64,000 bases of DNA, from contig SDOX01000016.1 in the NCBI GenBank assembly GCA_004565275.1, forward strand, positions 1,009,292 through 1,073,291, written 5' to 3'. This document shows positions 12,501 through 25,262 of the stretch, in pieces; the first letter of the stretch is position 1, and each line of letters starts with the position of its first letter. Under the pieces are notes generated by a model. That model saw nothing but the letters and a program-made list of their open reading frames with translations, was not told the DNA's origin and searched no databases. Both the position numbers and the translations under genes were made by a program. The DNA is from Nannochloropsis salina CCMP1776 (Eukaryota > Sar > Eustigmatophyceae > Eustigmatales > Monodopsidaceae).

Positions 12501-15500
12501 GATATATCTGCTCAAGACTTACTCATCCTATGTTTCTCTTATATCCTTCTATATCAGTGAGGAAAAACGACTGTTTGCTTATCCGATCGTGCAATTATCA
12601 ACGGAGCTGATGAAGCATTTGGTTGATGGTATGTAGACTTGGTGGATTGGATTTGCTATATATATCGATACATCGGGTATTCTTTTAGAACGTTTCTCAC
12701 AATTGTCACATCTTTACTTCAGTATTTGATTCCTCTTGTCGTGAAGATATCGGCGCTACTGGTGGTGGAAATGCTATTTCAGGTCCGCAGGGAGGTACGT
12801 CATGACGGTGTAAGACTTATAGTGGAAGAGGTACTGCATAAAAAGAAGTCATTGCTTTTCACCCATCCACGAGTGCTCGGAGAGTCGGAAGACTCAGACT
12901 TGCGTCCATGTGAAATTTCAGACATGACGTTCGCTGTTGAAAAAGATGTGTTGAGCTGATTGAATTATAGGGTGCAATCGATGCTTTACAAAGCTCTAAG
13001 AAAGTTGTGTTACTTCTCTTGACGCGTTTCGATAATCTCATCATTGGCTTATGTACCCAAACCGCAGGTAATATTGCTGCGATGATAGACGATCGCGGCC
13101 GTAGCAGAGGAGGTGCTTACGACATAACTCCACGAAAATACTTGGAGGCGCAGAGCAAGTAGGTTAATGGATCGAGATTTATAACAGAAACCCCTCCTAT
13201 GACTTAGCTCATGTTTCCTGCGTTTCAATTATAGGATGTCGGAGCATGTCAATGACATGTTCATGGTAGGCGAGCTTCCCCATGTCATGCAACTCCGGTT
13301 TTATACGCTTCGGTTGGTGGCAGCGACTTTCCGAAATAAGCACGAGATCGCCTTTTCTGAAGTATGTAATGTACACAGTCCCTCCCTCTTTATCTCCAGT
13401 TTCCATAAAAAAAATACTTACCGTTGGCATCACATATTCAATTACAGGAATTCAAAGACTTCAGGCAGCGAGTGGTGGTTTTATGCTTCCGAACTATCAT
13501 CATGCAGTGCGATCCCGTGGCAGACGTGGCTTTGGAGGTGCGTTACTATTTAAAGCTGTGTTTTGACCAGCACACTTACTGTAACATGTGTGAATGTATC
13601 GTCAGATAGTATCGATAGGATCCTCCACCTTGCTATCCACTTTCTTTTCCCCCATTTTTAGACTCTTACTCTGTTGACAAGCATAAACAAGAACTTGCCA
13701 AAAGAAACGCTTCACAATTGCCTTCGTCCAGTTCTCAAATCGGTTCAGGACTATCGTTTGCTGACTGTCGCCAGCTTAGAGGTAGGGATTTTATCTGGAA
13801 AAAACGGGTTTGGATGGATAACGTTGACGACGAACCCTACCTTCAGTAAATTTAAATTGTGGCCCTAAGCTCTTTACTATCATCCTTCCGTTCACCAGGG
13901 CCTTCTACGCATCCTAGCTTCCCTGTCAAACCTATCTTCTCGCCTCTTCAATGTCAATTTTCCCGAAAAGCTTTTGGAACATTTGCAGGTGCAGTATTAC
14001 ATACACGCTTGCTTGTGCCAATATCTACTTAATGATCGAGAAAAAAAGGTGTTCCTCACAATTGGATTAAATTGACATAGCTATGTGAATACTTAAGCGA
14101 GATATGTACTGCGTGTCGTATCATCTTGGTTTTTACTAATCCTTAGAGCGTTCGGCTCAGTTGTTTTATGAACTTAAGTACTCGTTCATCGCTCCGACCA
14201 AAAAGTTGTGGACATCACATATTTCCCTTTTCTATTTTTTCGCCCTCGCCTGTTCAGAATTGGACGGAGCCGGAGGATAAAATTCTAAGTGAAGTCCGTG
14301 TAGGCATAAACGGTGCTGAACGTCCACCTGTATGGATGGAACCGGAAATTGCAGCCTCGATTCTTCATCTCTTCCATCTCATAGAGCCCGGACCAGTGTT
14401 TTGCGAAAAGGTAAATAACATAGATCGCTTTCTTGTTTCGTCTCTATTCTTTTGATCGCAAGAAAAACAAAAGTCAAAGACAAAGAATCATTCATTTCGT
14501 TCACGTCCCGCACAGTTTCTGGCTCCTCTTGTGCAGGTGACCATCGCACTTCAAAATGTTCTCCCTAAGTACCGGTATAATTATCCGTCCGCTCCGGTCG
14601 AAAATGCCGCTGCCTATATTCAACGTGCCATGGCTATCGCTGCCGCTGCGCCTTTGCCCTTAACGACAGGAGCAGCAGCCACTGCAGCAGCGGTTGCAGC
14701 TGCACAAAAAGAGGAAGGTAATGAGAGCGTTGAAATGAATATTCCAGAGGAAGGCAAAGAAGGATTTGTTGCAGCCTCTCCCTTCATAGTGCCCTTGGCA
14801 AAGTTTTTGAATCGCTTTGTTGCCGAACCGGACTGCTCAGATCAGGTAAAGTACCATGTAAAATAGTCATCATTACCTGCGCAGCTTATCTTCGAGATAC
14901 GTATTGCCGCTATAGATGTAAGCAGTTTTTTAAGTTGACAGTATTTCTTCGTTTATTCCATCGTTCATACCTAGGTGATCGCTTTTTTCTTGGAGCCTCG
15001 ACAGCTTGCCTCCGCCCCGACGCTCCAGCTTCTCACCAATGTTCTTCAAACGCCAGATGCTGAAGACTTCCGTTCTTTGTTTTTAAGCGCACCAGGTCTA
15101 CACTCTCTTTTGACCATTGCTTTCGGTCTGGAGGGGGTACACTTGTATGGGGAAGTAACAAATGAAGGTCTGCCCGAGTGGCCATTGCTTAAACCGCAGA
15201 AAGACACGTGGACCGTGGAGAAGTTGAAGGAGGAGAGGAAGCAGCATGACACTGGTCTCCTCATCAATCATGGGCTCATCCTTTTATCTACACTTCTGCG
15301 CATGGAAGGAGACAAGGGCGACGCGGATACGGGTGGGCTGTTGGGCACTGGGGGTACACCCGTCATGCAGGCTCTGAGGTACCTGTGGTCGCTCCACCGC
15401 ACGTCTTCTCCGTCCTACTATGGAGCGCCTTCAACACATCCTCCTTCTGTGCTCGATGATGCCCATACACGGGCTCAGGCAGACCAGATCTTGATTTTGA

Positions 15501-16529
15501 AATGTCTACTGCAGTATTCAAAGACCCATCCGAAGGACTGTCAGGGGCTGGTATCCTTGCTTGAGATTTTCACACGACCAACTTTTACGGGTACGAAAAA
15601 GAAGTAGTAGGACAGTTTACATGAATAGTCAGGATGAAGAATCACTCAGAATCAAACATTATCATCCTCTTATCGTACAGATCTCACCTTTCTGCGCGAT
15701 TTTTTCCGGAAGGACCTGGCATTGGACGCTTCGGCCGATACTAAGCGCTCCATTCTTTCTTCTTTCGTCTTCGAGATCATTCCTTCACCACATTACTCCT
15801 CGCAGCTCAAAATTCTCACTCTGCGCCATCTCATCCTGCCTTTATTGGCAGCGACTTTCGAGAGTCCAGCGATCGCCAATGGTGAAGTCGTGGAGAGCGC
15901 GGTGATAGATGGCCTGATTCAACATGCTTTTCACCCCATCCATTTCGATGCCTCTCTCGGGGGGATGAAGGAGCATACATTCAAGGAGGGATCGCCTTTG
16001 CTCTATAGTAACGGGTTGCTTGTCGAGCTTCACAAGCTCGCCACGTTGCTGATTGAATACATGGGACGGTACGCCAGTAGATGGAGCAAGAAAGGGGCAT
16101 GATTAGTCAGACCGTTTCAACATGCTCATTTACTTCTATACTCCTTCTTATCTGTATGTCTAGGGAATTCATGGGTCACAAGAAGGAAATGTTGAAATTC
16201 GCTTGGTCATTCCTGAAACGTGAGGACGACTCGCTGCTCCGTCATTGGGCCTACATTCACGTTTGTCGTCTTATTCAGGTACGTGGGTCTGCGAAATTGT
16301 TACCTTGAAGCGACGACCTCATGAACTGATTCACTCTTTTATCTTTTCTTAAATTATAGGTTTACGAAATTCTGCCCCCCCTCATCCTGCAAGTATACCT
16401 CTTTCTGCTGAAAGCCTACCAGCAAGATACGCGCGAGCTTGTTCGCACGGCTCTTGAGATTCTCGTCCCTGCGCTTCCTCGTCGGCTACCTCTACCTGAT
16501 TATCAAAAGGCGGTGCGGTATACGAAACG
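3563..16529 (+). other. TRRAP: Exon model for the 5' part of TRRAP
   Basis: Exons read by hand, phases checked: 3563-3854, 3932-4012, 4154-4256, 4460-4592, 4678-4764, 4853-5062, 5215-5343, 5489-5575, 5709-5801, 5887-5950, 6042-6211, 6322-6465, 6606-6684, 6807-7053, 7170-7269, 7374-7422, 7584-7732, 7980-8051, 8128-8179, 8290-8587, 8736-8854, 8994-9136, 9306-9380, 9550-9670, 9739-9809, 9939-10422, 10508-10986, 11117-11548, 11639-11851, 11924-12058, 12201-12478, 12558-12621 (uncertain), 12723-12794 (uncertain), 12971-13158, 13235-13361, 13448-13537, 13662-13781, 13899-13988, 14258-14410, 14516-14845, 14975-15590, 15681-16068, 16164-16278, 16360-16529, then 16662-24312. All introns are GT-AG, mostly 65-250 bases. 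The weak point is 12.6-13.0 kb, where keeping frame needs a GTTGAT donor instead of the better-looking GTATGT seven bases on. Confidence 0.75.
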
Positions 16530-19500
16530 GTACGTTTTCAAAACAACTTCATTTGCATCAATCATTTCTTTCTCAGTCGACATCGCGCTTGCCTTGTCTG
16601 TATCGCAAACGCCCTTATCTTCGCCCTGACCCCTTCTGTTTTGCCCTCCTTTCTTTTGCAGTGCCCTTTTTGAGGATGGCCTTCACACCTTTCAAATGGC
16701 GCATCTCGCTCATGTTCTGGTCCAGCATCCTCCGCTCTTCTATCCTTACCGCTCGTCTTTTGTGCCTCCGCTGATCACGTGCGTGCAGAAGCTTTCCCAG
16801 CCCTCCGTAATAACCACCGATGTTCGGCAGCTTGGCGTAGCTCTTTCTGACCTTCTCATCGCCTGGGAAATACATCGACGAGAGCGTGTGGCCGCAGCAG
16901 TGGCAACATCGGGGGCAGGCGTAGCGACAGGAACAACTGTTACGAAGGGAGCCGGTGTGGGAGTGGGTAACAAGCGTCCTGCAAGTAGCGATATGGACGT
17001 CTCATCTCCCGTCGCGGAAGGTGCTGGGGGCGAGAGCAATAAACGTGGCAAAGCAGATAGCGGCTCACCCTTTTCTCCTGCGGTCTCTTCTCCAGCAGCA
17101 GCGCCTGTTCCGCCGTCTTCGACTACATCTGCGGGTTCGTCGTCCTCGGGTGTATCAACGACAACCACGAGTCATGATGACGACAGTGTACCCGTCTTTG
17201 GTCACGTTACGCAGATGGAAGCTGTTCTGAACTTCCTTATCAAGAATGCTATTGCGACGGCGGATTCTCGCGATCCGCAGAGCGCTAGAGTCTCCGCCCG
17301 CTCTTTGCACTACATCGGCTCTGCCTTGTCACTCTGGGCGTGCCCTGAGCTTCGTCTTCCATACCTTGAACGCGTCCTCAGCTCAATGCCGGAGACGATT
17401 CCATCCACCTCAGCCCCCGCCTCATCTGGAGTGGCGCAACAGGGTGGTAAAGAAATCACTCCCCAAATCCTCATCTGCGTGCTTGACATCTTGCTCGCTG
17501 TGCTTGAACACGGTCCTCAACCTGCCCCTTTTGTCTCTCAAAATGTTGGCCGTGTCGCACACTTTTTGGTACCATGCTTTAATGCTTGCTCTGGAGAGTC
17601 CGAGATTCGAAAGCGTCTCACTCGTGTTCTCGCTCTGATCACGAAGTGGTGGCCTCCACATGATCCATCCCCGGAATTTTTAGAGCCGGGAAGCGGTGGA
17701 CTACCGGGAGTCAGCTTTTACGTGCGGATGAAAACGATCATGGAGAAGAAGGTCTATCAAGCGATAGAGACTGACAGTGCAGGAGGCAACAAAACTGGAG
17801 GCCTGGGTCCGCAGCAGCAACAGCAACAGCAACAACAGCAGCAACAGAAGGACACGGGTCGCTGTTCCGCTTTTCCCATCGTGCAGATTCTAGGCACCAT
17901 TGTCAAACAAGCCTCGGCTTCAGCTGTAACCAAGATTTCAAGTGATGGTGGGATAGCCGAGAAAGGGAGCGGTACAGTCGCGCCCTCTGCGGTCCCGAAT
18001 ATCAATCAAGCTGTCCTTGAACCGTACTGTTCTATGTTGCTCAAGCTTGCAACTCATCTCACGCGGCATCACACGGCAAATGCCCTGATGAATGCTCGGC
18101 CGGGGATAGCACAGCTTCAGTTCATGGCAACACCAACAATGGCGATACTCGACGAAGCGCTCTCGACAGCCACATCTACCGCAACAACGGTTTCAACCGC
18201 TAGCAGTAGTGGAAATGCATCGCCTTCTTCCGGTGCTTCTTCGGTAATGAAGCCCCCGGATGAGGCCATTCAAACCCTGATCCGTTGTATTCAGCTCACC
18301 GGACGATGCATAGGTGCCAATCCGATGAAATTGGCGGACCAACGGAAGGCGCTTTTGGCTGTAATGGGTGCTTGCTTGGATAAGTCAGATTCTATACCGC
18401 TTCTTCTTGCTATCTACCATCTTGTCGCAGAATGGACCTTGGGATACTCTCTCCGCACTATTGTAGAACAAGAGGATAATGACGATAGGGCAGCGGATAA
18501 GGAGAAAGTGGAAGATGAAATATATGAGGAAGAGCTTGATGTGAATTTGCGGGCAGTCCTACAGCAAAAGGAGAAAGCTGCGCTTCTGGCGAAAATGAGC
18601 TTGGCCCTGGAGCGGTCGCCAGAGGTGGTCTCTCAGCCCTTGCACGCCCTTCATCATCGGTTTGTCCTTCTGTTTCTCCAACAGCAGCAGCAGCAGGCGC
18701 AGCCTAATGTTGCACCGGCGCCCTTGCGAACTGAGGTCGTTGATTCTGCAGGACTGACAGGAGCTAGTCCATCTGTAGCATTTGCAGCTGCGGCTCCTGC
18801 CGACATGGATGTTGAGACAATAGCTGCCACAAAGACGCAGGGTGCCGTGTCGACCATCTCGCCCTCTCCTGCAACGGATCAAAATGGAGAGGCAGGCGCC
18901 ACCGAAATTTCCAGTACCTCGTTACCAGCCGCACCTGGTGCTCTCCCTGCTGCCACAGTCCATTTCTCTTCAGCTACTCCTTCATCTGTTCCTGTTGCAC
19001 CTGCCAAGCTGCCCGCTGGCCCTGTTCCACAGTGGGTGACGCAGGCAACGGCGCGATCAGTCACCGCTGGGCTAATAACTGTCGATTATAGACTCCGAGA
19101 GCAATACACGAGGATGTTTTATGATTCTCATATTGGAATGCAGGAAGGAGGAGTGAGTACACACCCTGGCGAGAGACTCACTCATCTTCTTTGCAAAGCT
19201 GAATGGGACGTCGTGGGTGGACGCTACTGGATTGTGGTCTTGGTAGATTTGTTGCTCAGAGCATTGTCCCCAAATAGTGCATCTCTGCAGCCTGTGAACC
19301 CCTCCCTGATTTTGGCAAGGCCTTGCCTGGCAGCTGCAGAAGGCGGCACACGGACGTCCTCCGACGTCGTCAGATTTTATCTTGAAACGCAAGGGGAGCT
19401 GAAGACCTCAAAGGAGGGTCTTGGGCCATCTATTATTGCCGCTCTTCGCCTGTTGTTGCATGCGGATCTGACGGTTGTGCGAGGATTGTGGATTCCGTTG

Positions 19501-22500
19501 CTACGCAACGCCTGGAAAGCTTTGAAGCCTGTATCCTCCCCTCCATCGGCGACAAGTACCGACGCACCCTCTATGCCAGTGTCTCCTTCCTCAGATCCTG
19601 GCACGCCAGATGAAAGTTTTAATGCCCTTCAAAATGAACTTGTGCCCGGTATGGTTTCTGTCCTGACTCGTGGCTCTCACAGGCAGGCCCTTGTGCTCCC
19701 GTCCTATCACCTTTCTCCGGTGCAACACCAGATAAATACCGTACAGGGACTCCTTCAAGGTTTTCTTTCCCTAAGACCCATGCCCAACTTGCCACCCGAT
19801 TTGTTGGGTGCCCTTGCAGTGAACTATAACGCGTGGACTACTGTCTTGCCTTTGATAGAACATCAAGTTACCTCTGTAATTGGATCGGCGGAGAAACAGC
19901 CTTGGATACAGGTCTTATCGACTATCTACTACATGATGGGCGAGCACGACCTCCGGGCGGCGATGCGAAAAAGGTTTTGTGCCTTACCTGAAAGCAAGTA
20001 TGCTTTGTCCTTGGAAATGTACGGAAAAGTGCTGGAGGCTCAGCAAGCCTTTTACGAGCTTATTCAGCGGGACGCTCTCGGAGGGCGTGGAGGAGGCGCA
20101 GGTGGAGGTGTTGGAGGGACGACAAGCTTTCGGGGCTTAGCACAGTTTGAGTTAGAGCTTTGGGAGGAAAGGTGGATAGAATGCAGCAAGCAACTTAGTC
20201 AATGGCCGACGCTGGGTGAATTTGCTGCTTCGACAAAGCATCCGGAGCTAGCCCTGGAGTGTGCATGGAAAAGTGCGGATTGGGAAAGTGTTCGATCGCT
20301 TCTACAAAGCAACCAACTGATCCTCCAGCAAGAAACTGGGAGCCCTGCGCATCGTGTGCATGAAGCGCGCCTGGCCGTGGCAGATGGAAGACCTCCTGTA
20401 GACATTGACCGGTCAATCGGACAAGCGTTCCAATTGGCACTAAGCAAATGGCAGCTGCTTCCTCGTGTCTACCAAGGCTGCCCATCGCACAAGCCTTTAC
20501 TTCACGTCATGCATCAACTCCACGAAATCAAGGAATCTGTTACCATTATGGATGATGCGGCAATGAAAAGGACTCCCGGCGTTGTTCGAGATGGAGGGAG
20601 TGGAGGAGGATTAGGAGGACCTTCGCCAGGCGCTGCCTCAGCTACGGCGACACATCTGCACAACTTGGTACGTTTTTGGCGGGATCGACTTCCGAATACA
20701 TGGGATCCACTCAATGAGTGGGATGACGTTCTGTACTGGCGGCTGCAAGTGTTCCAAAAGGTTCAAGAGAGGAGGCTGGCAGCTGCTGGTGGAGACTTGG
20801 CTGCTGCTGCGGCCATGAATTCCTCGGGAGCAGGAATGGGACCTCCTGATCCCTCACGGCTGGCGCCAGAATTTCAAGACACTGCCTGGACGATGGTGAC
20901 CCTCGCCAAAGGTGCGCGGAAACAAGAATTGAATGACGTGGCCCTGAACGTACTCTGCCGCATCCCCATGGCCACCATGGCCGTGTCGGATGCGTACGGC
21001 AAGCTCCGAGAGCAGGTGATGATTTGTTACCACGCTCTGCGTGCGGTGGGGTCTCTGGGCTCCATGGCATCAGATTATCTTTCTGGAATTCTCCCTGCTG
21101 CTGTCTCAAATGCCGGCCTGGGCAGCGTTCCTTTGACGCCGTCCAAGCTGGGACAGGCGGGGTTGAACATTATCAACCACACGAATATCGAATACTTCGG
21201 AGACGAGCAGACGGCGGAACTCTTCCGCCTGAAAGGTCTATTACTGGGTGCGGCAGACCTGCGAGCCGATGCGAATCAAGCTTTTAGCCACGCCGTGCAA
21301 GTGTGTGAAAAGTATGGGAAGGCTTGGTTGGCTTGGGGACGGTATTCAGATGAAATGTTTGAGAAAGAAACGGCGCAACGGCTCTTAGCCTTGAATGCGA
21401 TGGCGTGCTACTTGGAGGCGATCCATCACAATGCATTAGGGGCCCGTTTGCTCTTGTCTCGGGTACTTCAAATGCTTCTGATCGACGAAGAATCCGCAGC
21501 GCTTGTCCTGGATCGACACGGAAGAAGGCTGCCGGACTGGATATGGGTGCCCTGGATTCCTACACTTATCGCCTTCCTCACCCGCCCTGGCGCTCAAGTC
21601 GTGAAGGGTATTCTCAAGCAGGTGACCAACAGCTATCCACAGGCAGTGTACTGCACGATTCGCGCGTATTTTATCGAACGGCGGGACTTGCAAAGCTCTC
21701 TTTTACCGCCCTCCACCACGCAGTCAACGACCTCTGTCACATCTTCTGCACCAGCAGCAAGCACAAGAAGTGGCACAGTTTCTTCCGGTGACGCTGGCGT
21801 GGCAAGCAATACTGAAAAAGCTGTGGTTGCTCCTTCCATCGCCAATGGTGCCGCCACCACCGATGATCAGAAACTTCCACAAAGCTCGACTGCTCTTGCA
21901 GGTCTGCCACCGCAGCTCGCGGCATGTGTAGACTTAGCCACGGGAACCTTGACTCAGCCTGTGATCCTACGCTATTCAAGTCAGCCTGGACCTCTCGCAC
22001 CACCTCAACAGCAGCCTGGAACATCTTTAGTCGGACAAACTGTAAAAGTGGAGGCGGGTCGTCCTGTGGCTGAAGTTCGTGGGGCGTTGGACAAGGGTGC
22101 TATTCTACTCAACTTGCCGCCACCTTCTGTGCCTGGTGCATCTGAATCAGCAGCTGGTGGGGGTGTGAGCGGAGGAGCAACCCCGGCTTCGGTACAGGAG
22201 GTTGGTGCCTTCCAGCATGCGGAGGAAGTAGTTAACCAATTTCGGAAATCCCATCCCAGCTTGGCCCACGACATGGAATTAATGCTGGAAGAGATTATTG
22301 TGCGTTTTCGCCCCAAGCAAGAAGAAGAGCTGCTGGGTACATTACATACATTGCTGCGGCGATGTTTCCAGTCTATTTACATGCACTTGGACGATCCCAT
22401 GCCTCATAGTCTTCGTGAAACTCTTCTGCGAGTTTCCAAGAAATTTTTCCGCTCCTCGGGTCCTAATCCACCTCTAACCAGTCCATCGTCGCCTGTGCTG

Positions 22501-24312
22501 GCTGAAAATAGCGTCAGCGCAAAAAAGGCCGCTTTTGTCAAAACCTTCAAGGACGCATTCGAGAAAGACTTCATGCTTGTTCCTCCATTCGCCCCGGCGC
22601 CGCCAGCAGAAGGTCAGCCCGCATCAGTAGAACCGATGTCGCTGCATCGAGTTATCTTGACGCTTCGAAAATGGAAACAACTCCTGCTTTACTGCATTTT
22701 GAAAGACCAGCATACAGCGGGAGGAACTTCACCTGTGGAGCAGCCTCTCGCCCTTTACCAATGCAGTCCACACCTCGCCACCATGCGCTACGAGATACCA
22801 CCCTTCATTCTCCGAACTTCGGCATTGTCGACTTTAGGCTTGAGTAGCAGCAGCGGAGGTGGAGGTGGAAACTCGGCTGCTGAAGCGGCCATGAAAATGG
22901 GCCTGTCAGGAAGCCCTGCAGCAACGACGACACCGGTGGAGATTCCTGGACAATATGCGACCTGTCCCGGGCAACCATTCCCAGACATGCATGCAAAGCT
23001 CTTGGGATTTGATCCCAAGGTGGAGGTATTTTATCGGAATCACGCATTCCATCGTCGACTCTGTTTGTTAGGCAGTGACGGACGGAAATACTACTTCGTG
23101 GCGCAAGGTGCTACTCCTTACACGACTCGTTCTGATGAACGCATGATGCAATTGTATTGGCTGCTGAATCGGCTGCTCGAAAAATCCAACATGGCTCAGC
23201 GCCGGTCTATCGCTGTGAGTATCCCTGTAGTAGTACCTATCACTCCACGGCTGCGTCTGATGGAAGATCATCGTTTATTTACCTCTTTGGGAGAGGTTTA
23301 TGAGGCGGAACGTCATGCCAAAGGCCTAGACCCAGATGGTCCGGTGATGCTACGACGAGAGAGAGGCTCCGTCGCTATTTCATTGGCCAAGCAGGAGGTG
23401 GATGCCGAAGTTGCTGCAGAGCAAGCTCGACATACGATAGCTGTTCAAGTGGCGATAAATGCAGGGCAGCCCGCTCCACCGCCTCCGGTGGCTCAGTCGT
23501 CAGCTTATCAGGCCAAGATTGAGAAATACTTGCGCCGGGAACGCTTGGCCGTGTTCCAAGAAGTGACGCGTCCTGGAGGACTCGTTTCGAAGCAGATTCT
23601 TACGCAATTTGTGCATTCCACACTTGGCGGCGAACCTGAAGCTATCTGGTCCTGGAAGCATACCTTTGCCCAACAACTGGCCGTGTCGAGTCTGCTTTGC
23701 TTTGCTTTGAGTTGTGGAGAGCGCACACCGGGCCGCCTTATTTTCCATAAACTCAACGCTACAATCCAGTCAGCTGATTTGCGGCCCGGATATGGCATTC
23801 GAGGCTATCTAGAGAGCAATGAAGAAGTTCCTTTCCGCCTGTCTCCAAATCTGATGGCTGTCTTCTCCCCGTTTCTCGTCGATGGTGTCTTTGTCCCGAC
23901 GATGGCGGCGGTCGCCCAGGCTATGACACAGAAGCGAGAGTTAATTCAACCCTTTTTACATCTAATGCTGAAGGACGATATTTTAGCGTGGAATATGTCA
24001 AAAGCGACGATGCCTCGCGAGGCCGTATTAGATCAAAAGAAAATGGAGAGTGTTCTTGTCGACCGTGTCAATCGTAATGTGCTAAAAGTCTTGGAGCGCC
24101 TTGTCGTTTGTGCCCCAGCTTTACCGTCCGAGAAGCACCCGTTTGTCTCCCCATTGCAGCATGGGGCTGGTACTGGTGGAATGAGCTCCGGCATGGCGAC
24201 AATCGGTGCCGGAGGGGAAATGATAGACGCAAGGGCGACACTACTCGTGGAACGGGCGGCAAAGCACGAATATGTGGCGCAGATGGCCCCTACATGGCAT
24301 CCGTGGCTCTAA
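3563..24312 (+). CDS. TRRAP: TRRAP/Tra1 PIKK-family pseudokinase scaffold
   Basis: Predicted ~5120 residues from about 45 exons, against ~3860 in human TRRAP and ~3740 in yeast Tra1. TRRAP recruits SAGA and NuA4-type histone acetyltransferase complexes to activators in the nucleus. The N-terminal half is a long series of helical HEAT-like repeats. Then come an Asn/Ser/Ala-rich insert with a Gln run, a FAT region, a PI3K-like domain from about residue 4690 (LLGSDGRKYYFVAQG, DERMMQLYWLLNRLL, VVPITPRLRLMEDH) and a FATC end (TWHPWL). The PI3K-like core lacks catalytic residues: the DRHxxN position reads ERTPGR and no DFG is present, as expected for TRRAP rather than an active kinase. A typical TRRAP block, VPFRLSPNLMAVFSP, precedes FATC. 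The start at 3563 gives a Pro/Ser-rich leader. Introns crowd the 5' part; everything after 16662 is one exon. Confidence 0.93.
17810..17848 (+). repeat. CAG/CAA polyglutamine tract in TRRAP
   Basis: A run of 12-13 glutamine codons, mixed CAG and CAA, sits in the low-complexity insert of TRRAP near residue 2950. A shorter Gln run follows near 18680. Mixed codons suggest an old, fairly stable tract rather than a pure expanding triplet repeat. Confidence 0.9.
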
Positions 24313-25262
24313 ATGAAGTAAAAAAGCTCTTTATTAAGCATGACACTCAAACGTACGGCGTAGGATTTGCGGAGGGTGAAAATACTCGGATTGATGCGCA
24401 ACTCTTCCAACAAGCACACGGGTAACGCCCGACGTCTTGACCTGGGGTCGCAAATATATGTGAAGAGATATGAAAAAGGGGTGCAGATGCTAGACCAAGA
24501 TTATTTTAGGGCGAAACAAGTCTACAATAAATCAACATGTTCTGTTCAGATTCGCGTATAGAGCACACTGCACGCGGTGCAGCAATATTTGTGAGTGTTG
24601 CAGGCAGAATTATGAGCAGTCCTTTCTTTGGCGGCTCTAGCCCTGTGGCTTTTCAAATCGTTTTCCTCGGAGTATTTCTTTCCAAACCTCTCCCCTCATT
24701 CTTTACATACGCCTTTTGTTCGCACATTTTCTGGAAACAAGAAGCCGTAGGAAATCATATCTTAGTCGGACATCACATTTGCGTCCACATTGCCCCCTGT
24801 CCCGGTTCCAGCAGAAGGCGAGGTAGCAGCAGCTTCTGTCACCAAATTCGATCACCACATCGTCGGTTTGATTTACGTTTGTTGTGGGGGGGGAAGAGTG
24901 GGGGGAGACAGGTTTGAAATTGCCACATTATTTGAACGCTCAGCACGCCCTCTTTCAAAATTTCTTTTGCGTACCTGTACCTACGCGTCGCGGTCCTGAT
25001 ATTGAGCTGACAGACTGTAAAGAGCTTACACTGTCGCTCCTGTCGGTAGGAGGGGGGACTTCCCGCTGTCTCTCAAGACCTGAATGACGACCAGAAGCCA
25101 CATGAGATTACGAAGCCGATATGTCCGCACTAATGTTGCCTACTCCCGCACTGCTCAAGAACGCAATCCGATGCAATGTATACAACACCTGCAATCTTCC
25201 CCAATACCATTAGCATCACGACGAGGTGACAGGGGAAAAGACAACACAATAAAACCCAGGCC
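24313..25262. other. Convergent intergenic region TRRAP/CAF1
   Basis: 950 bases between two genes ending toward each other. It should hold both 3' UTRs and poly(A) sites. Open frames here are short and show no family likeness. I see no RNA gene. Confidence 0.45.
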
